Assembly (NCBI RefSeq): GCF_000374025.1
Contig: NZ_KB893184.1
Location: 1-64,000 of the forward strand
Reading direction: 5' to 3'
Length of the DNA stretch: 64,000 nt
Source of the DNA: Spirosoma panaciterrae DSM 21099
Lineage (GTDB): Bacteria > Bacteroidota > Bacteroidia > Cytophagales > Spirosomataceae
Below, in pieces: positions 24,860 to 33,931 of this stretch. Position numbers and translations under genes: made by a program. Within the stretch, counting starts at the first letter, position 1. Each line of letters starts with the position of its first letter. A model generated the notes under the pieces. It searched no databases. It was not told the origin of the DNA and saw only the letters and a program-made list of their open reading frames with translations.

Positions 24860-25831
24860 ATGAAACGCATTGTTTTTGACCAAACTGGCAAACCCACCGA
24901 TATTCTGAAAACCGCTGATACCCCCATGCCCGAACCCGGACCAAATGAGGTTCGGATAAAGGTAATTGCGGCACCCATCAATCCGTCCGATATCATGTTC
25001 GTGCAGAATCTGTACGGAATTCGTCCAAAACTACCGTCGGGAGCCGGTTTTGAAGGTGTAGGCATTGTGGATGCGCTGGGCGAGGGCGTTCAGATGCGAA
25101 CAGGTGTGCGGGTTAGCTTTACAGGTATAGGCACCTGGGCCGAATATGCCATAGCGCATCATCGGAGTTTGATTCCGGTGCCCGATGCCATGTCTGATGA
25201 TGTAGCGGCTCAATTATTCGTTAATCCGTTTACGGCCTATGCGATGGTACAGGATTCGAAAGTGCCGGAAGGAGGTTGGCTTATGCTCACGGCTGCTGGT
25301 TCGGCCTTTGGCAAAATGGTTATCCAATTGTGCAAAATGAGGGGTATCAAAACGATTGGTACCGTTCGGCGCGACGACCTGAACCAGGAACTGAAAGCGC
25401 TTGGTCTTACCGAAGTCGTTAATGTCGAAACGGAAAATCTGACCGACCGCGTCAAAGAGATAACGGAAGGTGCTGGTGTAACCTGTGTGCTGGATGCCGT
25501 TGGCGGACATACCGCAACTGAAGCCCTGAAATGTTTAGGTAAAGGAGGGACCATGCTCATCTATGGCGTATTGAGCCTGCAAGATCCACAGATCAATGCG
25601 GGACTGATGATATTCAGAGGATTGACGGTGAAAGGTTTCTGGCTGACGGACTGGATGCATCGGGTCGATAGTCAAACCCGGCAGGATGTTGCCCAGCAAG
25701 TAATTAGTCTGCTCGCATCGGGTCAGATACAGTTACCCGTTGAAGCCTCGTATAATCTCGACCAAATTACCGAAGCTGTTGATCATGCCGAACGGCATGG
25801 CCGATGGGGTAAGATCCTAGTAAAGCCCTGA
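24860..25831 (+). CDS. Zinc-independent MDR alcohol dehydrogenase / enoyl thioester reductase-like
   Basis: This 323-residue member of the medium-chain dehydrogenase superfamily has the N-terminal substrate domain with INPSDIMFVQNLYG and SGAGFEGVGIV, followed by a Rossmann fold with LTAAGSAFGKMVIQLCKMRG (AxxSxxG-type NADPH loop). The cysteine ligands of zinc MDR enzymes are absent, so it fits the quinone oxidoreductase/MECR group. Likely activity is NADPH-dependent reduction of an enoyl compound or quinone; the substrate is unknown. It stands alone: upstream genes are divergent and a 225-bp gap separates it from exbB. Confidence 0.85.
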   Translation: MKRIVFDQTGKPTDILKTADTPMPEPGPNEVRIKVIAAPINPSDIMFVQNLYGIRPKLPSGAGFEGVGIVDALGEGVQMRTGVRVSFTGIGTWAEYAIAHHRSLIPVPDAMSDDVAAQLFVNPFTAYAMVQDSKVPEGGWLMLTAAGSAFGKMVIQLCKMRGIKTIGTVRRDDLNQELKALGLTEVVNVETENLTDRVKEITEGAGVTCVLDAVGGHTATEALKCLGKGGTMLIYGVLSLQDPQINAGLMIFRGLTVKGFWLTDWMHRVDSQTRQDVAQQVISLLASGQIQLPVEASYNLDQITEAVDHAERHGRWGKILVKP

Positions 25832-25965
25832 CGGTTTAGTGTATACGATTGCTGGTCGTTTAATCTGGCAGAATCGCTTGCGGCTGTCCGACAAGTATTT
25901 GCTAAGTAAAATGACCATCTGGGCGGTATTTGTTAACATCGGACAGGATGTCTGTGTTACTTCAT

Positions 25966-25973
25966 TATCTTTG
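25966..25973 (+). promoter_or_regulatory. Putative -7 box for exbB
   Basis: TATCTTTG at 25966-25973 matches TAnnTTTG, 83 nt before the ATG at 26057. No TTG lies at the ideal -33 distance. Confidence 0.35.
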
Positions 25974-26056
25974 AAACAATATCCGGTGAAACCCGCACGT
26001 TTGTTCCTGTAACGACTCTGTTGGTCTTACCTCATCCACTTACCCGACTCGTTCGT

Positions 26057-26767
26057 ATGCTTTTGCTTCAGGTTCCGGCTGTCGATACTACAGCCGCTTC
26101 GCTGTCTGCCACAGCGGGCACCCAAACCCAATCGCTCCAGTTATTCGACCTGGTAGCCAAAGGGGGTTGGGTCATGATTCCCATCGCCATTTTATTTTTT
26201 GCCGCGCTTTATCTGATTTTTGAGCGCTACTTTGTCATTCGCTCCCAATCGAAGACCGACGCCAACTTTATCGACAACATCCGGGATATGGTGGCGCAGG
26301 GTAATATTCGGTCGGCCGAATCATTCGCCAAAAATCAGCGTACCGCTATGGGCCGTGTGTTTGAAAAGGCTATCGGCCGAATCGGGTCACCCATTCGGGA
26401 AATCGAAAGCACCATCGAAACGGTTGGCCAGATCGAGCTATCGCGGCTGGAACGGAATATGGGCTATCTGGGGATCATTGCCGGTATTGCACCAATGATG
26501 GGTTTTATCGGAACCATCTCCGGGATTATCCGCATCTTTTACGACATCTCGTTGTCTGATAATATCAGTGTCGGGATCATTGCGGGTGGTTTGTACGAAA
26601 AAATGATCACCTCAGGAGCCGGTTTGATCGTCGGGGTTATTGCCTATACAGGCTATCACCTGCTCAACATGATGATCGAACGGTTTACCCTAGCCCTCGA
26701 AATCAATGCATTCGAATTTATCGAGGTGCTTCAAAAACCGACCAACGAACCTGCGCGGGTGCGGTAA
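26057..26767 (+). CDS. exbB: MotA/TolQ/ExbB proton channel family protein
   Basis: ExbB is an inner-membrane proton channel that powers TonB-type outer-membrane transport. From the ATG at 26057 it has 236 residues. A longer frame needs a TTG at 26021. The first membrane helix is GGWVMIPIAILFFAALYLIF; the others are GYLGIIAGIAPMMGFIGTIS and TSGAGLIVGVIAYTGYHLL, the conserved MotA/ExbB pair. Residues between the first and second helices form the cytoplasmic domain. exbD follows 67 bp downstream; no tonB is visible nearby. Confidence 0.92.
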   Translation: MLLLQVPAVDTTAASLSATAGTQTQSLQLFDLVAKGGWVMIPIAILFFAALYLIFERYFVIRSQSKTDANFIDNIRDMVAQGNIRSAESFAKNQRTAMGRVFEKAIGRIGSPIREIESTIETVGQIELSRLERNMGYLGIIAGIAPMMGFIGTISGIIRIFYDISLSDNISVGIIAGGLYEKMITSGAGLIVGVIAYTGYHLLNMMIERFTLALEINAFEFIEVLQKPTNEPARVR

Positions 26768-26768
26768 C

Positions 26769-26829
26769 CAATGAATAATGTGACATGGGGCTAAAAGCCA
26801 GTCCATTTTTCATTGTTCATTATCCATTG
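26769..26829. repeat. Short inverted repeat in the exbB-exbD gap
   Basis: CAATGAATAATG (26769-26780) pairs with CATTATCCATTG (26818-26829) with one mismatch. The second arm ends 5 nt before the exbD ATG. Confidence 0.55.
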
Positions 26830-26834
26830 CAATT

Positions 26835-27227
26835 ATGAAACTCCGTCGAAAAAATAAGTTTGCTGCCGAAGTGGCGACCTCGTCGCTGAACGACATCATG
26901 TTTTTCCTGTTGTTGTTCTTCCTCATTATTTCTACGGTAGCCAACCCCAACGTCATAAAACTCATGTTGCCCAAAGCCGCTTCGTCGCAGCAGTTGAGCA
27001 AGAAGCAGGTGACGTTGTCGGTCGATGACAAGAAACAATATTTTATTGATAAGAAACCCGTCGATCCGGCAAATCTGGAAAACGAGTTGAAAACCATCAT
27101 GGCTGGTATTGCCGAGCCGACCGTTGTGGTACGTTTTGACAAAAGTCTGACGGTTCAGGATTTGGTCGATGTACTGCAAACGGGCGCCAAGCTCAATATC
27201 AAGATGGTGATGGCAACCTCGAAATAA
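26835..27227 (+). CDS. exbD: ExbD/TolR biopolymer transport protein
   Basis: This 130-residue protein has one membrane helix (about 20-40) preceded by a basic cytoplasmic tail and followed by a periplasmic domain. The conserved segment SLNDIMFFLLLFFLIIST contains the Asp that takes part in proton transfer in ExbD/TolR. PDZ-like repeat features are absent. It works with the upstream exbB product. A hairpin terminator follows at 27270-27299. Confidence 0.93.
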   Translation: MKLRRKNKFAAEVATSSLNDIMFFLLLFFLIISTVANPNVIKLMLPKAASSQQLSKKQVTLSVDDKKQYFIDKKPVDPANLENELKTIMAGIAEPTVVVRFDKSLTVQDLVDVLQTGAKLNIKMVMATSK

Positions 27228-27269
27228 ACCAATTCGCCAGGTCGTTTTGGCCTTCATTACTTATCGTAA

Positions 27270-27299
27270 GCCGATGCCGTTGCCGCATCGGCTTTTTTT
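27270..27299 (+). terminator. Rho-independent terminator after exbD
   Basis: GCCGATGC (27270-27277) and GCATCGGC (27285-27292) form an 8-bp stem with a 7-nt loop, followed by seven T. Confidence 0.9.
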
Positions 27300-27351
27300 A
27301 TAGTCAATCAAATTGGCTTACTTTCCAGTTAATAGGGTAAACGAATCGATT

Positions 27352-28932
27352 ATGATAGCCGACTACACCGAATCCCCTGTTTGTCATGTGAATGACCTCG
27401 TTGATGGTGAATTGAAATTAGTTCGCGTAGGCGATACGGATGTACTGCTCGCCCGCACCGACGGACAGTTTTACGCGCTACATCCGCAGTGTACCCATTA
27501 CCACGGGCCACTAGTTGAGGGGGTTCTGAATGGGCATCGGCTGATTTGTCCGTGGCACAATGCCTGTTTTGATGTTCGGAATGGGCATCGACTCGAAGCT
27601 CCTGCTCTGAATGGCCTGCCTACGCATGAGGTTCGTATCGAGCAGGACCAGGTGTTTGTTCGGGTAACGACCAATAAAGAGAGTCTGGAAAATCCGATGG
27701 CTACCCCCGACGAAGCCAATACAGAAACCTATGTGATTGTTGGGGGCGGAGCGGCTGGTGCTTTTGCGGCCGAAGCCATGCGGGAAGGTGGGTTTACTGG
27801 CAAAATTATCATGCTGACTGAAAGTGATCAGTTTCCCTATGACCGTCCCAATTGCTCCAAAGAATACTTGCAGGATGCGGCTCCTGATGAGTGGATGCCC
27901 CTTCGGCCTGAGGATTTTTATGCTGATTTTGGTATTGAAATCCGTACCAACCAGCGGGTTACAGTACTTGATCCAATCGAAAAGAGGATTGAGTTAGCTT
28001 CTGGCGAAACACTAACCTACGACAAGGTACTCGTTTGTCCCGGAGGCCAGCCCAATACACTGCCTGGCCTAAACCCTAATCTGAAGGGAGTCTACACACT
28101 CCGTAGTATGTACGATAGCCAGCATTTGCGCGACTTAGGAAAGCAAGGGAAGCGGTTCGTTATCGTAGGGAGCTCGTTTATTGGACTTGAAGGAGCCATG
28201 AGTCTGCGAAAACTTGGCAGTGAAATCGATGTAGTTGGGCCAGACTCTGTTCCATTCCGAAAAATTCTGGGCGAAAAAATTGGTCGTGTGGTTCAGAAAT
28301 GGCATGAAGATGCAGGAATAAGGTTTCATCTGGGTCGGAAAGTAGACCATCTGGAAGGAGAGGACACGGTTCAGACCGTTGTGCTGGACAATGGCGACCG
28401 CCTGCCTGCCGATGTTGTCTTACTCGGGTTGGGCGTAAAACCACGAACCGATTTTTTGTTGGGAATATCACTCGAAACGGATGGTGGAATCAGCACGGAT
28501 GGTAATTTGAACAGCATGGAGGGACTCTATGCGGCTGGCGATATTGTCCATTACCCAACTGCCGATGGCTCCCAACGCATTGAGCACTGGCGAGTGGCCT
28601 GCCAGCAAGGACATGTGGCTGGATTAAATATGGCTGGGCAGCAAACGCCTTACCTGTCGGCCCCTTTTTTCTGGACCGATCAGCAGGGGCATCAACTTGC
28701 TTATGTTGGCCATACGACAGCTATTGACGATATTATTTACGATGGTGATCCCGAAAAAGACGATTCTTTTCTGGCGTTGTACATTCAGCAAAACCAGATC
28801 CGGGCTGCGGCAGGACTTCAGCGCGATCAGGATATTATTGCCATTCGTGAGCTGATGGAAGAAGGCCGCATGCCAACCGTCGATGAGGTTCGGAACGGCA
28901 TTGACTGGGTTAAGACACTGAAAAAAGCCTGA
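27352..28932 (+). CDS. Rieske-fused FAD/NAD(P)H oxidoreductase (AIF-like)
   Basis: This 526-residue protein, from the ATG at 27352 (a TTG at 27313 would add 13 residues), joins an N-terminal Rieske [2Fe-2S] domain to a pyridine nucleotide-disulphide oxidoreductase domain. The Rieske ligands are C47/H49 (CTHYHG) and C66/H69 (CPWH). The FAD motif is VIVGGGAAGAFAAEAMREGG (about 130), the NAD motif FVIVGSSFIGLEGAMSL (about 262), and GLYAAGDIVHYP binds FAD in the C-terminal part. The layout is that of AIFL/AIFM3-like and ferredoxin-reductase proteins; the physiological acceptor is unknown. Confidence 0.92.
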   Translation: MIADYTESPVCHVNDLVDGELKLVRVGDTDVLLARTDGQFYALHPQCTHYHGPLVEGVLNGHRLICPWHNACFDVRNGHRLEAPALNGLPTHEVRIEQDQVFVRVTTNKESLENPMATPDEANTETYVIVGGGAAGAFAAEAMREGGFTGKIIMLTESDQFPYDRPNCSKEYLQDAAPDEWMPLRPEDFYADFGIEIRTNQRVTVLDPIEKRIELASGETLTYDKVLVCPGGQPNTLPGLNPNLKGVYTLRSMYDSQHLRDLGKQGKRFVIVGSSFIGLEGAMSLRKLGSEIDVVGPDSVPFRKILGEKIGRVVQKWHEDAGIRFHLGRKVDHLEGEDTVQTVVLDNGDRLPADVVLLGLGVKPRTDFLLGISLETDGGISTDGNLNSMEGLYAAGDIVHYPTADGSQRIEHWRVACQQGHVAGLNMAGQQTPYLSAPFFWTDQQGHQLAYVGHTTAIDDIIYDGDPEKDDSFLALYIQQNQIRAAAGLQRDQDIIAIRELMEEGRMPTVDEVRNGIDWVKTLKKA

Positions 28933-28949
28933 TTCCTCCGAAACCTGTT

Positions 28950-28957
28950 TACCTTTG
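28950..28957 (+). promoter_or_regulatory. Putative -7 box for the exonuclease gene
   Basis: TACCTTTG at 28950-28957 matches TAnnTTTG, 31 nt before the ATG at 28989. Confidence 0.4.
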
Positions 28958-28988
28958 CAACCTGACCGGGTGAAATTCTGGTTTGGTT

Positions 28989-29810
28989 ATGACGCATCAA
29001 CTTATACTCAAAAAGCCCCTCGCTTTTTTTGATCTTGAGACTACGGGCATAAATATTGCCAAAGACCGCATTATCGACATCTGTATCATGAAAGCGATGC
29101 CGGGTGGTGAAGTGGTCAGCAAAACCCAGCGAGTGCATCCGGGCATGCCTATTCCGCTGGAGTCGAGCATGATTCATGGCATTTACGACGACGATGTGAA
29201 AGACGCTCCTCCGTTTAAATCGGTTGCCCGAACCTTGTCGCAGTTTCTGGAAGGATGTGATTTGGCGGGTTTCAACTGCAATCGGTTCGATGTGCCACTG
29301 CTTGTCGAGGAATTTCTGCGGGCAAATGTGGATTTCGACGTGAAAAACCGCCGATTGGTCGATGCGCAGCGTATCTTTCATTTGATGGAACCACGCAATC
29401 TGTCGGCTGCTTACAAATTCTACTGCGATAAAGAGTTGATCGGCGCACACGGCGCTGAAGCAGATACGCTGGCGAGCCTGGAAGTCTTAAATGCACAGGT
29501 ACAGCGTTACCATGGCAGGGTCGCCCGAACCGACGGTGGGCAGGATGTCGTATTTGAGAATGATATCGATATGCTTCACAGCCTGACCGCCAATACCAAT
29601 GTCGATCTGGCTGGCCGCATGGTTCTCAATGACAAAGGCGAAGAAGTGTTCAATTTTGGCAAGCACAAAGGCATGTCGGTGATGGAGGTGTTGAAAAAAG
29701 AACCCTCGTTTTACGACTGGATGCTGAAAGGGGAATTCCCGCTGGACACCAAACGGCGATTGACCGAAATTCGACTCCGTATGTTCAGCCACGTAAATGG
29801 CAAACGGTGA
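28989..29810 (+). CDS. DEDDh 3'-5' exonuclease with ExoX-like C-terminal domain
   Basis: The 273-residue protein carries a DnaQ-type exonuclease fold: DLETTG (15-20), GFNCNRFDVPLLVEEF for the second Asp, and HGAEADTLASLEV for the catalytic His and last Asp. A C-terminal domain (about 212-255) with VFNFGKHKGMSVMEVLKKEP and YDWMLKGEFPLDTK matches the domain seen at the C-terminus of exodeoxyribonuclease X-like proteins. It probably trims DNA or RNA 3' ends in repair or proofreading. I chose the ATG at 28989 rather than the TTG two codons earlier. It is not obviously linked to its neighbours. Confidence 0.88.
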   Translation: MTHQLILKKPLAFFDLETTGINIAKDRIIDICIMKAMPGGEVVSKTQRVHPGMPIPLESSMIHGIYDDDVKDAPPFKSVARTLSQFLEGCDLAGFNCNRFDVPLLVEEFLRANVDFDVKNRRLVDAQRIFHLMEPRNLSAAYKFYCDKELIGAHGAEADTLASLEVLNAQVQRYHGRVARTDGGQDVVFENDIDMLHSLTANTNVDLAGRMVLNDKGEEVFNFGKHKGMSVMEVLKKEPSFYDWMLKGEFPLDTKRRLTEIRLRMFSHVNGKR

Positions 29811-29919
29811 AACGCAGGAATGTAGAGTAGTGGCGAGGTTTGGCCAGGTCATACATCGGTACCCGTATAGCACCGCTTTGACTTATTGCACCCACTGCAC
29901 TACATAAACGAATAATCTT

Positions 29920-29927
29920 TACATTTG
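29920..29927 (+). promoter_or_regulatory. Putative -7 box for the nuoKLMN operon
   Basis: TACATTTG at 29920-29927 matches TAnnTTTG and lies 26 nt before the nuoK ATG. The -33 TTG is not at ideal spacing. It suggests nuoK starts its own transcript. Confidence 0.4.
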
Positions 29928-29953
29928 CGGTACTTTCTATTAACCGGCAAGCC

Positions 29954-30298
29954 ATGCAACCCACGCAGGACGTCCTCATTCCGGAAGTCATTCAGCAAAT
30001 ACCGCTTACGTATTATCTGATTCTCAGTACCGCCCTCTTTGTGATTGGCATCATTGGCGTACTGACCCGGCGTAACGCGATCATTATTTTTATGTCCATT
30101 GAGTTGATGCTCAATGCGGTCAACCTACTACTTATCGCCTTTTCGTCCTATCGATCCGATTCGGCCGGGCAGGTATTTGTCTTTTTCATTATGGCCGTGG
30201 CAGCTGCCGAAGTATCGGTGGGGCTGGCTATTATTGTCATGATTTACCGCAATACCCGCTCTATTGATGTGGGCTTGCTTAATAAATTGAAATGGTAA
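29954..30298 (+). CDS. nuoK: NADH-quinone oxidoreductase subunit K
   Basis: NuoK is a small membrane subunit of respiratory complex I. The 114 residues contain three helices; the conserved glutamate lies in [17 protein letters not shown], with a second acidic helix residue in [20 protein letters not shown]. It is followed by nuoL, nuoM and nuoN. Genes nuoA to nuoJ are not upstream; an exonuclease gene is. Confidence 0.95.
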   Translation: MQPTQDVLIPEVIQQIPLTYYLILSTALFVIGIIGVLTRRNAIIIFMSIELMLNAVNLLLIAFSSYRSDSAGQVFVFFIMAVAAAEVSVGLAIIVMIYRNTRSIDVGLLNKLKW

Positions 30299-30310
30299 AA
30301 AAGAGTTGTC

Positions 30311-30405
30311 AGTTGGTAGTCAATGGTTGTTAACAGTATTTTAATCTATTGACTGATTGCTTTAGCAGACCGTAACTATTAGCTGACGATTATTGACTAT
30401 CGACT
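30311..30405. repeat. Inverted repeat in the nuoK-nuoL gap
   Basis: AGTTGGTAGTCAAT (30311-30324) pairs with ATTGACTATCGACT (30392-30405); the two mismatches are G-U pairs in RNA. The second arm ends 1 nt before the nuoL ATG. Confidence 0.55.
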
Positions 30406-30406
30406 A

Positions 30407-32317
30407 ATGAAAATAGAATTACTCTGTGCGTTAATCCCGCTCTTTCCGCTTGTTGGCTTCCTGATTAATGGCCTTGGCTTTCGCCGAGTGCCAACGGGTT
30501 TGGTCGGATTTATTGCTACGGCCGCCGTACTGGCCTCTTTTTTAATCTCCATTTCGTTATTTCTTGGCTTCCAGGCCGAAGCTGGCCCACAAATCGCTAC
30601 CCTCTTCGATTGGATTAGCGTGGGTGACCTGCACATTAATTTCTCGTTCCAGATCGATCAGTTGTCGTTGCTGATGTTGCTGGTAGTAACGGGCGTTGGT
30701 TCGCTGATTCACCTGTATAGTATCGGCTATATGCATCACGACGAAGGATTTGGCAAGTTCATGGCGTTCCTGAACCTGTTCATTTTCTTCATGCTGCTAT
30801 TGGTGATGGGTTCCAACTACGTCATCATGTTCATTGGCTGGGAAGGCGTAGGGTTGTGTTCGTACCTGCTCATTGGTTTCTGGAACAAGAATACCAGCTA
30901 CAATAATGCCGCCCGCAAAGCCTTCGTCATGAACCGTATTGGCGACCTTGGTTTTCTCCTGGGCATATTCTTAATCATCAACACTTTTGGTACGGTCGAA
31001 TACCTGGATGTTTTCAAACAGGCAACCAGTTTGGGAATGGGCGATAAAACTATTCTGGCAATCACCCTGCTTCTGTTTGTTGGGGCTATGGGTAAATCGG
31101 CTCAGATTCCGCTCTACACCTGGCTTCCCGACGCTATGGCGGGCCCTACGCCTGTATCGGCCCTGATTCACGCAGCTACCATGGTTACGGCCGGTATTTA
31201 TATGGTCGTTCGGTCGAATGTGCTGTATACCTTGTCGCCACTTACGCTCGAAATCATCGGTGGAATCGCCATCGCAACAGCATTACTTGCCGCATCGATT
31301 GGTCTGTTGCAGAATGATATCAAGAAAGTGCTGGCGTACTCGACAGTTTCGCAGTTGGGATACATGTTCCTGGGCCTGAGCGCAACGGCGTATACGGCGG
31401 GAATGTTTCACGTTATTACTCACGCTTTCTTTAAAGCCCTGTTGTTTCTCGGTGCGGGTAGCGTTATTCACGCCATGTCTGACGAGCAGGATATTCGGAA
31501 GATGGGCGGTCTGCGGAAAGCCTTACCGATTACGTTCTTCACCTTTTTGCTAGGCACCTGGGCTATTTCGGGTATACCGCCCCTGGCAGGTTTCTTCTCA
31601 AAAGACGAGATTCTGGCTCATGTGTATGAGCATAGTAAACTGCTTTGGGCGTTAGGCGTTCTGGGGTCGGGTCTGACATCGTTCTACATGTTCCGGCTGT
31701 TGTTTCTGACGTTCTTTGGCGAATTCCGTGGCACGGACGAACAAAAGCATCATCTGCACGAATCTCCGCTCACCATGACGCTTCCCTTGATGATTCTGGC
31801 GGTTCTGTCAGTTGTTGGTGGAGCGCTCAACTTACCGGGTGGGGGTTGGCTGAGTCACTTTATGGAGCCGCTGTTCGAAGGGTCTCGTCAGGTCAATCCT
31901 GAAGCATTTGCCGAAGGAGCCATTGATCACAGTACAGAATATATGCTGATGGCCATTTCGTCGGGAGTAGCTATCGTATCGCTCATTATTGCCTATGTTA
32001 TGTACATTAGCCGGGGGGCTGTTCCGGCATCCGATTCGGCTGAGCGGTCTTTGCCTGAACAGGTAGTGTACAACAAATACTATGTCGACGAACTGTACGA
32101 TACGATTATTGTTCGGCCTATTCGTGGGCTTGGCGATGCCTTGTACAGCTTTGGCGAAGGGCTGGTCGATGGTGTCGTAAATGGGGTTGCCTGGCTGGTT
32201 CGTCAGGGTTCAGCTCAGTTACGGTTATTGCAGAATGGCTCCATTGGATTCTACGTGCTGGCTATGGTTGTCAGCATTGTACTCATCTTCGCCTTTCGGT
32301 TTTTCATTCGACTTTAA
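30407..32317 (+). CDS. nuoL: NADH-quinone oxidoreductase subunit L
   Basis: NuoL is the largest antiporter-like proton-pumping subunit of complex I, with a long lateral helix. The 636 residues show the proton-translocation module: MFIGWEGVGLCSYLLIGFW, the lysine-bearing segment GAMGKSAQIPLYTWLPDAM and HAATMVTAGIYMVVR. IKKVLAYSTVSQLGYMFLGL and HAFFKALLFLGAGSVIHAM follow. The C-terminal part after about 530 carries the extension typical of NuoL. Confidence 0.98.
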   Translation: MKIELLCALIPLFPLVGFLINGLGFRRVPTGLVGFIATAAVLASFLISISLFLGFQAEAGPQIATLFDWISVGDLHINFSFQIDQLSLLMLLVVTGVGSLIHLYSIGYMHHDEGFGKFMAFLNLFIFFMLLLVMGSNYVIMFIGWEGVGLCSYLLIGFWNKNTSYNNAARKAFVMNRIGDLGFLLGIFLIINTFGTVEYLDVFKQATSLGMGDKTILAITLLLFVGAMGKSAQIPLYTWLPDAMAGPTPVSALIHAATMVTAGIYMVVRSNVLYTLSPLTLEIIGGIAIATALLAASIGLLQNDIKKVLAYSTVSQLGYMFLGLSATAYTAGMFHVITHAFFKALLFLGAGSVIHAMSDEQDIRKMGGLRKALPITFFTFLLGTWAISGIPPLAGFFSKDEILAHVYEHSKLLWALGVLGSGLTSFYMFRLLFLTFFGEFRGTDEQKHHLHESPLTMTLPLMILAVLSVVGGALNLPGGGWLSHFMEPLFEGSRQVNPEAFAEGAIDHSTEYMLMAISSGVAIVSLIIAYVMYISRGAVPASDSAERSLPEQVVYNKYYVDELYDTIIVRPIRGLGDALYSFGEGLVDGVVNGVAWLVRQGSAQLRLLQNGSIGFYVLAMVVSIVLIFAFRFFIRL

Positions 32318-32370
32318 TTCATACGGTAGAATAGTTCGCCAATCGAACATCGTACTTTGTAAATCAGTAT

Positions 32371-33849
32371 ATGCTTACATTATTCCTGATTTTTTACCCC
32401 GTTGTAGCGGCTACCCTGATTCTTCTGATTCGGGGAGAACGGATAAAACAGGCTGCTTTAGTAGCTGCATTGGTTGAGTTGGCCATTGCTGGAGCGGCTT
32501 TAGTGAGCTTCAAGCCCGATGCAAGCTCGCAATTCGGTTTCGACTATGCCTGGATTGGCTCATTGGGCATTCGGTTCAGTGCGGGTATCGACGGTATCAG
32601 TATTTTGCTGGTGTTACTGACGGGCCTGCTGGTTCCATTCATCATCCTGTCTACCTTCAATCGGTCTTATAAGCAACCAGCCACCTTTTATGCCCTAATG
32701 CTGTACATGCAGGCGGCTCTGATGGGCGTCTTTACAGCGCGTGATGGGTTTTTATTCTATCTGTTCTTTGAAGCCGCATTGATTCCCATTTATTTCCTCG
32801 CAGCTATGTGGGGTGGCGAAAATCGAATCCCGGTTACCTTCAAATTTTTTGTTTACACCATCTTCGGAAGTCTGTTCATGCTGGTTGCATTAGTCTATCT
32901 ATACTACCAGACTCCCGCTACGCTAACCGCTCCTCATTCGGCTGCCATCGCTGATTTTTATAAACTGAAACTGACGCCCGAAGCTCAAAACTGGCTGTTC
33001 TGGGCGTTCTTTATTGCCTTTGCCATCAAGATGCCGGTATTCCCCTTCCATACCTGGCAACCCGATACCTACGTTGAATCGCCTACACCAGCTACCATGC
33101 TGCTGGCGGGTATCATGCTTAAAATGGGCGTTTATGGGCTGATCCGGTTTATTTTGCCAATCGTTCCATTAGGGGTCGAAGCATGGGGCAAAACAGCGAT
33201 TATCCTTTCGGTGATTGGGATTGTATATGGATCAATTATTGCCATTCGCCAGCGCGACATGAAGCGGCTGATCGCCTATTCGTCATTTTCGCACGTTGGT
33301 TTGATGGCGGCCGGGGTGTTCTCGCAAACGGAAACGGGTATGCAGGGAGCGCTGGTACAAATGCTGGCACACGGGATCAACGTTGTAGGAATGTTCTTCG
33401 TTGCCGATGTCATCTTCTCGCGTACGAATACCCGGCAGCTCGATCAGCTTGGTGGCATTACGCAATCGACACCTAAACTGACCGTATTTTTCATGATTAT
33501 GCTCCTGGGTAGTGTGGCGCTTCCGCTGACCAATGGATTCGTTGGCGAGTTCCTGCTGCTGCATGGCGTCTTTACGTCCAACCACTATCTGGGTCTGGCG
33601 GCTGGATTTACCATTATTTTTGGGGCCGTATACATGTTGCGCTTATTCCAGAAAAGTATGTTTGGCTCGACCACATCACGTACGGAGACCTTTGCTGATC
33701 TGACCAGTTCTGAAAGCTGGGTATTTATTCCGCTGGTCGTTATGGTATTCTGGATTGGCGTTTACCCAAATACATTTTTAGAACTAACACAACCGGCAGT
33801 CGTCAATCTGATGAAATACATTGGTACGACGGCAGTGTCCATGAAATAA
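32371..33849 (+). CDS. nuoM: NADH-quinone oxidoreductase subunit M
   Basis: NuoM is an antiporter-like proton-pumping subunit of complex I, with 492 residues. Conserved parts are FFEAALIPIYFLAAMWGGENR (one fewer residue shown at either side would not change it), IKMPVFPFHTWQPDTYVESP and MKRLIAYSSFSHVGLMAAGV. The glutamate and lysines of the proton path are in place. It lies between nuoL (53-bp gap) and nuoN (82-bp gap) on the same strand. Confidence 0.97.
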   Translation: MLTLFLIFYPVVAATLILLIRGERIKQAALVAALVELAIAGAALVSFKPDASSQFGFDYAWIGSLGIRFSAGIDGISILLVLLTGLLVPFIILSTFNRSYKQPATFYALMLYMQAALMGVFTARDGFLFYLFFEAALIPIYFLAAMWGGENRIPVTFKFFVYTIFGSLFMLVALVYLYYQTPATLTAPHSAAIADFYKLKLTPEAQNWLFWAFFIAFAIKMPVFPFHTWQPDTYVESPTPATMLLAGIMLKMGVYGLIRFILPIVPLGVEAWGKTAIILSVIGIVYGSIIAIRQRDMKRLIAYSSFSHVGLMAAGVFSQTETGMQGALVQMLAHGINVVGMFFVADVIFSRTNTRQLDQLGGITQSTPKLTVFFMIMLLGSVALPLTNGFVGEFLLLHGVFTSNHYLGLAAGFTIIFGAVYMLRLFQKSMFGSTTSRTETFADLTSSESWVFIPLVVMVFWIGVYPNTFLELTQPAVVNLMKYIGTTAVSMK

Positions 33850-33858
33850 TGTTTAAAG

Positions 33859-33919
33859 TGTTTACAGTTTACGAGTTTCAGTAGGATTGTATATCCGTCA
33901 ACCGAAAGTGTAAACCGAA
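33859..33919. repeat. Weak imperfect inverted repeat in the nuoM-nuoN gap
   Basis: GTTTACAGTTTACG (about 33859-33872) pairs with a GAAAGTGTAAACC stretch (33904-33916) with several mismatches. The words TTTACAG/CTTTCGG are also used at 61437-61513. Confidence 0.35.
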
Positions 33920-33931
33920 AGCTAAAAAAAT